DNA from: Pipra filicauda
Taxonomy: Eukaryota > Chordata > Aves > Passeriformes > Pipridae
Assembly (NCBI RefSeq): GCF_003945595.2
Contig: NW_024104998.1
Coordinates: 2,187,224 to 2,251,223, forward strand
Length of the DNA: 64,000 nt
Reading direction: 5' to 3'
Shown here: piece after piece, positions 48,011 to 60,665 of the stretch
Position numbering within the stretch: the stretch's first letter is position 1
Layout of the letters: the number at the start of each line of letters is the position of its first letter
Made by a program: the position numbers and the translations under genes
Notes under the pieces: model-generated
Told to the model about the DNA's origin: nothing
The model's input: the letters and a program-made list of their open reading frames with translations, nothing else
Database searches by the model: none

Positions 48011-51000
48011 GAAGATGCTGCTGAATCATTAGGGGCATTCTGTGTTCCAGACATGAAAACTTTATGGAAATGCAAAATGTTATTACTGAGCTTTGTTCTG
48101 AAGCTCCTACAAATGAGTCAGATTCCTCTAGCTGTCACCCCACGACAAATAAATGTAATTATAGAGTGACATCATAGCTAGGGACATTTATTTGAGTGAA
48201 ATTCTAGAGAGCTGTTGCCTGGTATCCCAGATACAGCTTGGCATACTTATCCAGGTTTATAGTGGGAGTTATGGTGGACTGTTCTCTTAAGCTCTGTTTG
48301 TTTGGGGTTTATTCTGCCTATCTCTTTCTTAATATCTCTCTCTTGGGTCATCTAGAAACAGTTCTCAGGGATCACTGGACCAATCACTGTTTTCACACAG
48401 TAAGCAGCACAAAAACAAGTTGCTGTTTTCACATTGCATGAAGCAGCACCATGGATGCCAGTTGAACTCAGGTCAGCAGCTGCATTCCTACGCTGCCTTC
48501 CCTTCCCAACAACAGCCAATGCAGCTCCTTAATAGTGAGGGATATTACATGAGTGCTGATGATTTTGTCAGTGTACATCACACAAAGGTGTTCTGCAACA
48601 TGTCTGCTACCAATTACAAAAAATGGAGTTGAAATAATAATCCTTGGTGCTACTTGGCAGATTTGATTATGCCATTCCTTTTGCGTCCATGCTGGCTCTT
48701 TATCTCCTTATACAGAAATTTTTGCCTGCCTCCTTACAGGGGCTGGTTGATGCTGGAGGGTGCATTTGGGCAATGAGGAGGAATCTCACAAGGCTTGGTA
48801 TTACAGCTGGGAGCCAATTTACTTCTAGCTGCCCAGACTTGCTGCAGGCTCAAGGATGGGTTGAAGGTTGCATGCAAGAGATAATCAGAACAAATGCTCC
48901 TAGCAACAGCACCATGAGGAACAGATTGTGTAGAAAGTATAAACACAGGGATACTTCAGGCAATGCACATGGTGACTTGATGCCTGCAACTACAGATCAC
49001 TGTGCCATTCCCTATGAGCAATGCCACCTCCTGGTGTCCTGGATCAGGCCTAAGAGAAAGATCTTTCCCACAACAGGTGAAAGAAATAATAAAAATGCAT
49101 GGAAAACAACAGAGATACAAGAGCTGCTTCCTGGTTTTGGTGAATGTTATGATCCAAGGAGTATTGTTTTTTTTACTGCTAGGCTCCTCTTTTCATGTCC
49201 GCAAAAATAAACCAATCACCCCTTGTGAGCATCAGCATACTCGGAGTTATAGATACCCTACTCCAATTTGTGAAAGAAATGTCAGACGTAAGCACCAATT
49301 TCAAATTTTGGTTCCAGTATCTTGTTCCACCTCCAGGATTGATAGGCATGGCATTGCATCTAGCACAACAGTTATAGCATAGGAACTCCAGCACAATCTC
49401 TTTGTTCAACCTGGTTCAACCTCAGCCTGAACAGTGCAGCTACTGAGAGGAAAATAGTTCAGATTTTCATGAATCATTTGCTCAAATGCTGAGAGAGCTG
49501 GAAACATTGTTGGTGATATGAAGTGGACAGTGGAATAGATTCCCTCATCTATTTCACACAGCTGACAAACAGTAATGCCCTTCAGTCTCTCTCCAGCTGG
49601 CCCAGCTTCAGATGACTAGCACAGCAATGAAAGCCTCCATATCCTATTAGCAGTTCTCAGGCCATCCATAGTTCATTGAAGAAATGCCTGCTCTGAGCTG
49701 AGATGGATGGCTTCCTCCGTAATGAAAACAGAGGGAGAAGTAAGGCTGCATGAGGAAGACCTACTTCTATCTCATCCCTGTTCAGAAGGAATGATACTTT
49801 TGGGGGGGAGTTTTTTTAAGTATCTGGTACCTTTGTTTCATGTAACAAAGGAAAGACAAATGGTAACATGCTCATAATTCTAGCACCACTTTTGACATAA
49901 TAGGACAAAATGGTGCCTGAGGATTCCTGTGTATCAAGCAGATGGGCCATCCATTATTTTCCTTCAGGTCAGGGGTCATCCTAAAATGAGAGTCAGCAAT
50001 CATTTTTCAGGGTGTAACAAAACCATTTTTTTGCCTGCTTCTTAATCCCAGAAAGCACTACTGTCCTCTACTTTTGTCCACATACATTATCATTTTTGTC
50101 TATTATCTGCATCCCCAGAGACCTAATAGTCTTTTCTTCAGTGTAGCTTGATCTGGAGCAGCTGTAAGCTTTGCTGCAGGCAGTGTCTGACAACTGCTTG
50201 CCTCTTGGTCAGTGTCAGTTCCCTGGGGGAGGGCAGGCATTCATTTCATTATTAAAGCATGGAAAAAAATCCCATATTCATTTAGATCCAGAATAAATAC
50301 GTAATATTTGGAACAAAGAGCCCATGTTCCAGTCCAGCTGGCAGTGCTTTTACCATTGCCATTCTTCAAGGCTAGCTCCTGCTTAACGCATGCATTAAGG
50401 TCATTTATTTAAAAATAATGGAATGTGCTGCAAAAGCCCTTTTTTCCTCTGTCAGGCTAAATTTCACCTTCCAGCATCTCTCATTGATCCTCAAGCACTA
50501 AGAGCTTGTGTGGAACAGCACTTTTGTAAAAATACAGATTGTTCAATTACAGTACTTGGGAGAAGAGAGCAATAGCTAAGAACAAGCCCAATGGTGTTTT
50601 GTTGTTTTTTTTTCAAAAATGGGTCTGAGTTTTACTTTTTCATATAAGACTGTGTTCTTATTCAAGTGTTAGGTGAGTGCAAATTTAGTCTATAAATTAC
50701 CTCCTCCGTACCGGGTTAGAAACAGATATCTATAAAACTACACCATATCCAAGTACCTCACATGATTACTCAAGGTAAGATGGTGCCCTTCAAAACTATT
50801 CATGTGCAGTTGTCTGGTACAGCTGTTTATGTTCCCCTCTTGTTCAGGCATGGAAGAAATGGGCTCAGGACCAGCTGGCTCCTCTTCTTTTTAAGAAGAA
50901 GCTAACCCTAAAAAGGTACAGCATCATAGAGGATTAGGACGAAATCTTGACCCTGTTGACATTAATGGACATGATAATTTACTTCAAAAGGACAAGAAGA

Positions 51001-52883
51001 ATCTCCATGGTAATATACAGCTAGTATTTCAGTCAGATTGTCTTCTTGGTGGTCTCCAAGGTGAGTGACCATGCGGAGGCTCCAACCTTCAAAGACTATG
51101 CCCAAAAAGTTAACCAAAATCAAAGTGAAAGACACTTCAAGGGTAAAGTCAAACATGTGCACATCCTGTGACACCAACTTCCAAAAATTTAGGCTGAGTT
51201 TTGTCTGAAGCAATGGTAGCAACTAAAAGCTAAGTTGAATGAATTCTGAGTTCCCATGTCCAGAGGATGATTTATCCTTCCATGGTGGGATTATCTTTAT
51301 CCTTATCGTAACTTATGTTGACATGAAAACACATCTATGACTTTTTTTTTTTAATTAGCTCGTTAATATTAAGCTGACTTTTTAATTCAATTTTTCAGCT
51401 TTTTACAGACACCTTGTGAAATAAGCTAATCCTGTTATAGGAAGGTAGGAAGTTTTGCTTACCCTACTGTTTTTTATGTAATCTTTTTGGTAACAGAAGC
51501 AGTAATGTGGGGGAAAAAATCTGATGAAAATACTTACTGATGTCTCCTTTAAAATTTGTATTTGTGCAGGTATCATGGACATTTTGTGTGACAAGTAATT
51601 TTCCTCTATTTTCAGAGATGTAAGACATTGTCATAAATAGAACCAATAGCAAACACGTTGTTAAAAAGCTGTAAGAGAGAACTTTGCTGTCTGTGTGCTA
51701 GGTATTCTCCATCATGTAAGTATCCTCTCTTTTCTAACCATTTTCTTGTAAGTTGAGAAGAGCTGGGGTTTGAGAAGAGGATGGAAGTGTGGAGAGGACA
51801 AGAAAGCATCTTGAGAATCCTTCTGTGAAACCGCCAACAGCTTTCCTGTTCCTTGCTGCTGTCTTCCACATCACATGGTGGCCTTGAATACAATTTTTTA
51901 CTCACTGTTGTAGAAATTTTTCTTTGAGTTTGGAATAAGGGAATAAGATTGTTTTTTAGTACTCTGGAAAGACAAAAAGTAAAATAGTATGTTTTCTGTC
52001 ATACCATGTCATAAAATTAGCGAAGATTATCCAACCTTTTTATTATTTGGATAACATTGACTAGTCCTAATGATAACAATAGGAATTTTAGTAGTTTTTT
52101 ATTGGAATTGACTTTTAAAGATAGCCCCTAATTGAGAGCTTCATAGTGTAACTTCTAAAAGTTCCCCAAAAAATTGAATTCCCATCCTGTTACTTTTGAA
52201 ACTATGCAGTCTTGGTTACTTAAATCAACTTCGTGATCCTATTTTGTGGCTTATAAAAATGGATTTTTCTGCTATTCAGGGGCTTTTACTTTTTCTTTTT
52301 GTTTGTTTACTTATGTTGACATATTCTAGAGATTCTCCTGGATCTAATATAGCTGGTCAGTTTGAATGTCCTGCAACAGTAGAGGTGTAATTTAAGTTCG
52401 TACCCCTCAAAGGCAAGTTCTAAACCCTTTTGAAGACATTTTGCAGGCAGATATTTCAAGCTCTAAGGTGAAGATAACTATTTGGAGGAACTGAGACCAG
52501 GCTTGCCATCTCTTCATCATGTACATCTGTTTCCCCTTAATGCACAGACTTCACTCTAATTACTGTTAATAGGACCTGGTTGTTCAGTCTAAGGAAGTCT
52601 GAATTAGCTGCTGTTCATTCAGCAGAGATGAAGATGTTTGTGACTAAATAAAACGCTGCCATTCTGTATGCCTAGCACACAGCACTAATTGGACCGGCGC
52701 CTTGACAATATTGAAAGGGCGTGGAGTAGGGGGAGCAATTTTGTCTTTCTTTTGTACAGTCCACATGAAGGTCAAGAAGACTTGCAGCTGCTTTACTCTG
52801 GGAACCATAAGAGTGGCTTCCTTCTTGCTTCTGTCCTTCCCCTCCCCTCCCTTTCATCTTCTACTTTCTACAGCAAAGCATGG

Positions 52884-52910
52884 AAAAATACCCAAACCAA
52901 ACAAACCAGG
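52884..52910. repeat. A/C-rich (AAACC)-type run, second copy
   Basis: It holds the same 19-mer acccaaaccaaacaaacca (52890-52908) as the run at 23.76 kb. The flanks differ, so this is convergent simple sequence or a shared tail and not a segmental duplication. Confidence 0.85.
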
Positions 52911-53821
52911 AAAGGAGAGTTGGAAAGGAAACCTTTCAATGGTCCTAACTTCTATGCATTATGCTCCTGGGGGAAATAAAGCTCATCTCAAAGAACTCCA
53001 GCCCTGAAGATAGGTAGTGTTATACATTTGTTGCTTCTGCCAAATCAGTGTCGGAGTTTAGGCACATACATAACTGAGTTACAGCCAGAGGGTGTATTGG
53101 CAGAGCTATAGTTGTTGTTGGGGTGGGCAGTTGTAACAAGAGATAGTAAATTTGCCCTATTCTAAATCAATCATGTGCCTATATCCTAATTTAAAGTGAT
53201 ACTTAAACCTTGTTTGGGTATTTGTTTCAATCTCACCTTAGCTTTTTTTGTTTTATCTTTCATTTTATCTTGAATGTCTCATATATCAACTTAGAGTATG
53301 TTCACCAGCTCCATGCAAAGCCTCCTGAAGACCCACTGTCTCACTGCCATCTCTGAGGGCTGTCCTGAAGGTTACACCTCTCACCAAGTCCCTTATGAGG
53401 CACAATGCGCTGTCAGAGTTGGGTGTTGCTGGGTTTCCTTGATCCTGACTGGAAGCACCCACTTAAACTGGCCAGGGACATATAGGTTTGTGTATACTGG
53501 GAAACGGAAAAAAGTCAGGGCACAGACTCAAGCTGTGTCAATGTTAATCTGTACTGTTTAACAGGATTCTCCCTGCCACATATGGCTTTGGCCCATGAGA
53601 ACTGTGGTCTTCATACAATGCTGAAATGCTTCAAAATGTGGCACAGACCACGGGATACTCCATATTTATATACAGATGAAGATTCCCTGCACCTTCCCTG
53701 TTTCAGGTTTGAGGTGGAAGAAGGAGGGCAAGCTACATAGTTATGACCTTTACAGTTGTTCTCAGGGTCAGAAAAAGGCTCTTGGCACTGTTCAGCTTAA
53801 TATGGACCATGTCTCAGGATG

Positions 53822-53955
53822 GGAATGAGAAATCCAGAGAACAGGTTGGAAGGGACTTGAAAGATCATCTGTGTCCAACTCCCCTGCAATAAGCAGGGAT
53901 GCTGCCCACTAGACTGGGTTGTTTAAAGCCACGTACAACCTGGCCAACTTAAACT
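53822..53955 (-). mobile_element. CR1 LINE 3' fragment
   Basis: The + strand reads aacaggttggaagggacttg, aaagatcatctgtgtccaac, aagcagggatgctgcccact and gggttgtttaaagcc. This is reverse-complement CR1 3' sequence lacking the terminal octamer repeat. Confidence 0.75.
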
Positions 53956-56900
53956 CTCTAGTCAACCATATATTTCACAACGGGGACTGAAGAGTTACTT
54001 AGTCTTTCTTCTTTCCATCTACCTTCTAGCAGCCCAAAGTCACCTGCAGTTCACAGTCCTATAAATATCCAGAGATCTCTCTACCATCTGCACTTCTCTG
54101 CTGTCTCTACTAGCTCAGTCAGACCCAGGCTGTGGCCAGGTCTAGGTTGTCTTTATTTGTTTCTGGAAGACTGAAAACACGATGTTTTGCTTGGAGCAAC
54201 ATCGCCAGAGGGAAGTTTTTTAATATTTTATATGAAATAAGACTAACCAAAGCATTACTTTGAAATGTAGAAGTTATCACAAGCAAGTCTAAGTCAACTG
54301 CTCAGTTTACAATATTTTTTTATTAGAGATTTTTTTCCAAACACCATAATACTGTGTTTTTCAGCTGTATATATACATTGAATTCAAATGCTCAAATAAA
54401 AGTATTCCTCACAAAATGAAAATATTAATCTCTGTGTTGCACAGTGAACAGGTAAAAGAATATAATCTGATGTGAACACACATGCTAATGATGCATAGGC
54501 ACATTTTGTACATTACTAGTCAAGTAACTGGATCTTTTTGCCTAAGTTCATCTGGAATCTTATTGTTCTTATTTTGTTTCCCTTTAGAATGATTAAACTG
54601 CATAATTTAATCTCTGGTATCTGGAAAAGAAGCAAATACAAAATGTGCCTGCAATTTTGACATCCATGTATACTCCCTGGAGCTGGCATCTGCTACAAGA
54701 AACACTGGAGAAAAGGGCAAAAGTAAGCATTGACGTGTCATGATTCTGTAACTGGTTTTGCAGTACCTGACCAAATTCTTCAAGTAGTCAGTGACCTTAT
54801 GAAAAAATACTGTAATTCAGAGAAGGCATTATATGCTACATTTGCTCAACACTGCTTACCCCTGGTGAAACCCTTCCAACACCCAGGTGACTGTGGACAT
54901 CAGGGGTCCAGCCCTACCTCTTTATCAGACCAAAGCACATAGGCAACTCTTACCCACTTGTCTGCCCTGGTTTTCATGTGAAGATGTGCTCAGTAAATGG
55001 TCTGGAAGGAACTGGAGGTGCAAACTCCAGCCAGGACCGTGATGTGGTCACTTTGAGGAGGCCAGAATGAGCATGCATTCCCAACACTCCGACTAGATGT
55101 AACCTTTCAATTCATCAAGAAAGTCGGGATCCCTATTACTGCATGATTTTAGATATTTTCCTGTTCTAAAACATTTTTAAGTAGAAATTGTCACATGTTT
55201 GGTAATACCTATGGCAACATACTACTTTAGGTCATTTATGTTACAAAGGACCTGCAAGTACTGAGTAACACCTGAATGAAATAAGGTCTAAAGACAAGCT
55301 GAAGAAAGACCCAATCAGCACATAGGTCTTACCTGTCTTCTGAGTAAATGCTCTGGCTTTTATCACAAAGGTAAGAAATTTCTGCCTGTTCTCCTGCTAC
55401 CAGCTGCAGGAGATCCCCTGAACTGCTAAAGGCTGACCCACCTGCTCCATGTTCCTTCTCACCAGCTATCTGTACAAAACACCACTAGGAAAATGATGTT
55501 TTCATGCTACAGAAATCAGCAAACCAGAACTAAAGAATGGCACAGCTGCAGCCTTGAGAAGCCTGAGCCTGAACTCCAGCCTGAGCACTCTTCTTAGCCA
55601 CAGGCTGCAGAGCAAAGCAGAAGCAACAAAAGTGAATTGCTCAAGGGAGTGCAAAAGTTTGAACATGAGGCAAATGAAGCATGAAAAATGAAGCAGTGAA
55701 CCAAACAATTATTCACCACTACAAGAAAATCCATTAAAGAAAAACAAAGCCATTTACAATAGCGCAGCTGAGGGAGGTAGGGACGAAAGCATGGAAAACA
55801 ATCCTCCCCTGAAAAGCTATCTTGAAATTCTTGGAGTAAGGAAGAAATGTAGAAGAGGAATGGAGGGGGAGAAAGGGGTGGGGGAAGGTAAAATATCAAA
55901 ATGCAAATTAGCAAGCTTCACTAGTGGACTCATTCCAAAACATGCAAGGAAAAGACTAAACAAGAGCTACTGCCTTTCTGGGCATGGTGCCACCTCATCA
56001 CATACGAGGAATCTCAGATGACTGAGGTAGAATACCAAATGATCATGGAAATGGTAAAGTGAATGGTGAAAAAAGGGGGTTTCCCCCCTCTAATCATATT
56101 CAAGATACTGTACATTCCTCACCACTGTGTAGTTTTGTGATGGTTTCACTAACAATAAATGTAATTGAGGTCAGTTTGCTGTGGTACTCTTACTAAGTAA
56201 AATTTTTAACATACTAATTGTGCCAAGTGGCTTTTTCAGCAAAGAAGCTGTTGTCTACTGCATGGCAGCAGGATCACTGAAGATAGTTATGGGCACATCC
56301 AGTTTTCCATAATGCGTCCTGTTGAGCCCCATTATTGACATATTAAGTCTTACAGACTTTTTTTTTTCCCCCCCATGATAGTCACACATGAGAAGATGCT
56401 TGGGGCAATTCAGTCACCATCCCATGTATCATCAGTCAGGGTAAGAGACTCAGGGTAATGTACACAGTGACACCAAAATCATGCGTGTAGCACATTTTGG
56501 AATGTCACATTGTGCAGAAAAAAAGGGCAAAGGAAAAAAACTGTCTATAATCCTTAGATATATATGATATCACCAGTCTAAAAATTATCAACCATCCATT
56601 ATGTATAAGCATGAGAGTGCTTCAAATTTCAGGAGGTCTACATTTTATGTCTATTATATTTATTGAATCCTTTTGATTTCCAAACACACTTAATCATAAT
56701 TTGAAACTTTGCTGTCTGACTAGGAGAGAGAGAATATTTTCTCTATGTCCGAAATGGTAGCTAAAGCACAACCATGTGGATCCAGGAGCTAGGACTTTTT
56801 CTATAATCCCAGGTAGTGTGGGGTTACCCCACTTGCAAAAAATGGCAAGAGTAAACAACATATAGGTTACTGTATTGGGAACCTGGATATTTATCCCTAT

Positions 56901-57674
56901 AGCAGAACAGTGCTGTAGGGGTAACAGCAGGGATTCCCACTGCTTGTAGCATACTATATCTAAAAAGAGAGAGGGTAGGCTTTAAATACAACATGGGAGA
57001 TTTAGAGGTGAAAAGTGTGGTTTGGATTTGTTTTCCTGAAGATACATTCCATTTTCTAAAGTTTGGGAAGGGTCAGAGTGCATAAATAGCGCTAGGCTAG
57101 GCTGCTTGCAAAGGTTGAATACTGTCAGTTGCTGTGAATGTTAGCCTAAGATTAATACATGTGAAAGCATAATCTATATTTGGAGCCATCTACCAGTTAA
57201 AAAATAATTTAAAATTTGATTTGAATATAGGACTTCACCACCTCCCTACTAACAGAGGCAACATAACTTACCTAAAACATTCAAACTCAGCTAAGGAAAC
57301 AGATTAGAAAGGTCTGAAATGCATTAAGCACTCAGACATTTTAACATCTTTTTAAAAATAGAGGTTTTAGCTTTTGTCGTTACTAATTCAATTCTTCTCA
57401 GACTCATTCTCCTTTTTTTATTCTCTTTAGATGTCACACATGCTTCTTTTATTCAGGATGCTTCTTCCGCAAGCCCTATCAGCCTCTTTCTCTAATATAC
57501 TGCCAGTGTTCATCTTTTTCATGTTAGGAAACATGGTCAGTGTTGCTGACCACAGGCAAATTCTGTAGCATATCCATGCAGAATATTTTTTTTAGGATTC
57601 ATTGTCATTTTTGGCTGCAGATTCATGACACAGTTACTGAGGCATCCCTGGAGCAGACAAGAATGCAAAAGTGC

Positions 57675-57765
57675 CATGGTGGATGAGACACATGGTCCAT
57701 CTAGCACAGCATCCTGTTTGCAACAGAGAAAAGCCTCCCTACTTCCAAAGAAGTGTCTGTGTGGA
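57675..57765 (-). mobile_element. Ancient CR1-type LINE 3' end
   Basis: The + strand gacacatggtccatctagca followed by cagcatcctgtttgcaacag is the reverse complement of the 'actgggctagatggacc' hallmark seen in the opposite direction near 28306-28370. Only this terminal piece is recognisable. Confidence 0.55.
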
Positions 57766-60587
57766 CTACCTTTTGGAGGAGCCTTTGACTAACTGAATGC
57801 ATCCTTATCCAAGTATATCTTAACTTGGATGCAGGAGACTTCGCTCCCTCATTCTTTTTGTGATGTTAATTTAAATATTTTTTAGAATCATAAAGATAAG
57901 AAAAGCTGAGAAAAAAATTTCAAAGCTGGTTCAGGAGGCCATTGAGCATGTGTTTTGCCAGCATACCGTACAAGTGACCCCACTGGGCTCTGATCCTTCA
58001 GCAGTCCTCCAAAGAATGTCTGCCTTGTCTTCTCTCTAATTACATTAGAAGTAGGGAAAAAAAGTCAGATTACCAGTGTCAGGAACACGAGGTTTTAGAG
58101 CTGCTACCAATGAAATAATTTTTCTCTTAGACTGTAGAAAGTGGACAAACTTTATCAAGGTCAGAAATAGCAGATGCTGCCAGACAGGCTTCAGCCTCTT
58201 CAGATCAGACTGAGCAAAGCTGCTGCGTTCAAGCTGCTGCTGGTGCTCTCCTAGCAGGGATGGTCCATGCATTTAAAGTCAGACTCTGCCTTAAAATGCA
58301 GCCTTTTCATGTACATGTATCCTGCTTTTTTGCTAATTCTTTTCAATACTGTTTATTTTGTAGGGGAAAAGGAGTATATTCACCTTGCTTTGTTTCCAAA
58401 ACTATTTGAGGATACAGGTCACAATGAGAGCTAGTTATTACGTACTCCATATCCTCTGTACTAGAAAAATGGTGTTGACACTCCGATAATTGTATCTGGC
58501 TATGAAGATTTAGCTGTGTCCTACAGCTAATAGTAATTTCTAGAATTTAGCTCACTAGGGGAACATGAATAGTTACATATAGTCAAGGTTTCAATTATTC
58601 TTATATTTGCATACAGGGTTGCTCTCTTTATTATATCTCTAGATGTTCTTACCTGATGACATTTCCTAACATGTCCAAAAAATATAAATATTTACATTAG
58701 ATATCATGCTTACTTAACACATTTGCATTCCAAAATTAATTTATGCATATTATATTGATCATGTAATATTGCTGAGTTTTCCAGCTGTACTAAGGCAGCA
58801 CAAGTCAAACTACTTGTTATTTTTAAGGTAAAAATCAATTCACTTGACTAAAGTCCAGCATATCTGCATTATTATTAGTTTCTTTTAAGGCACAGCCTCA
58901 TGGACTATTTAGGAACGAGGTTCAATATTTATTTCAATATTTCATCAGCTGATTTTTATTGAACTGGCTGAATGATGTTACATTCTCTCATAAGTCCTGA
59001 GAGACAGTGCATTAGGAATATCACCTTAGTTTCTAAACCTGAAAGGATTTGCACATTATGCACCACAAAAAAATGGAGCCCATGAGTCTAATCATTTGTA
59101 TATATCCCTTCGAAATATTGACAGTTTTGAACACAGCAGTGGCATTTGTTTAGAAAACTCATAGTATGTTAATGAATTGCAAGGTTGTACAGAATTCCCT
59201 GGGCTGAACGGCTGGCCCACAAAAGCAAGATCTACTAGAAGAGGAACTCCAGAACCTGCAACAGAAGGAACCTAAATCGTGAGCAGTTCAAGGCTAATAC
59301 AACAGAGCTTGTTCTGCCCTTCTCTGCCAAGGCCAGGTATGAGGCATTTCTGCTTGGGGAACCAAGCAGCCAGCTCAGTGTGCAGCTGAGGGGTCTGCCT
59401 GCACGTGGCTGCACAGGTGTGTTCTCATGTGTGACTAGAGAGCACCAAAATTTGCTTGGCTTTTGGCTATTTGCTTGATCAAGGATGCAAGGGGACCTGT
59501 ATATCCTTATTGCCACACCCTAAATCCAGAGATGGGTTGCATCAGCATTCACAGCAAATGAAGTGTGAAGGAGAAGACTGTGGGAAGGACACAGAGTATT
59601 TTGCAGATCAGCAAAGCACAAGTATCGCTGAGCTGGAATGGGCTTCAGAACTGTGCTAGGGATTGAAAAAGAATGAGTGTAGGATGCTCGAGAATTTTCT
59701 TTTCTTTCCCATATAATCTTGTTTTATTTCTCCCCTACTTCTTGAAAAGAAATGGGTTCCTTAGATTCAAGACCTTCACTTTCAGGCCAGTACAGGTACA
59801 GAGGATTTCTGAGGAAAGGTTCAGAAAGGAAAAACAGATTGTTCTTCTACATACAGTCCTGGCAATGTGACTTTCAAGTAATTTTTTTCTCATTGAAAAA
59901 GGAAATTCAACTCCAATACATATATCACTACAGATTACTATGTCTTAAGAAGGAAACTGCCTCCTTGCCTCCTCCTCCCGAGCTGGGGAGCTCTTTCATT
60001 TCAGTTCAGCAGGTGATGGCTCCAGAGCTCTCCCACAAAGCATTGTTGTAGCAGAGAAAAACTTTATCCCTTTACACAGATGCTTCCTTACCCTATTCCG
60101 CCAAAAGACCACACAGATAAGGTGACAGAACATAGTCTCTAGCAGCATTTAGAACTTGTTAGTGTGTACCTAAGGGTTGCTGTATTTTCTTAAATTGCCT
60201 AAAAACTTTAAAATGCTCTGAAAGGGAATTTCCTTTCTTTTTCAGATAGATGCTTTCTTTCCCTGGCTTTTCAGGAGTCTGAAAGAAATGTCCCTTCCTC
60301 GGTCCCCAACAAATATGGCTTCCTTTTCAACACAGTAACTAAGTACAAAGTCTCAGCACTTAAAATCCAATCCTGTTATCAAATGCGTTAGTTCACATAT
60401 TCAAGAGGGTTGAAAGAGACTCAGGTTTTTCTTCATAGTTGAGAGAAAACTGCTTATCTGTAAGGGTTACCACATATTTAAGCGAAGTCAATTTACCCAG
60501 TTTTCCCAAGGTGTGGGGAAAAAAAAACACAAAACAACAAACCAAAATTGAAACAAATATAAGTGGGTTTCAACCAGAACAGCAACT

Positions 60588-60665
60588 CATAGAATCATAG
60601 AGTCATTTAGGTAGGAAAAGATGTCTAAGACAATACAGTCCAACTCTTAACTGTTAACTCATATT
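60588..60665 (-). mobile_element. CR1 LINE 3' terminal fragment
   Basis: The + strand tcatagaatcatagagtcat, then ttaggtaggaaaagatgtct and cagtccaactcttaac, is a short reverse-complement CR1 3' end with its duplicated terminal octamer-like unit still visible. Confidence 0.75.
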
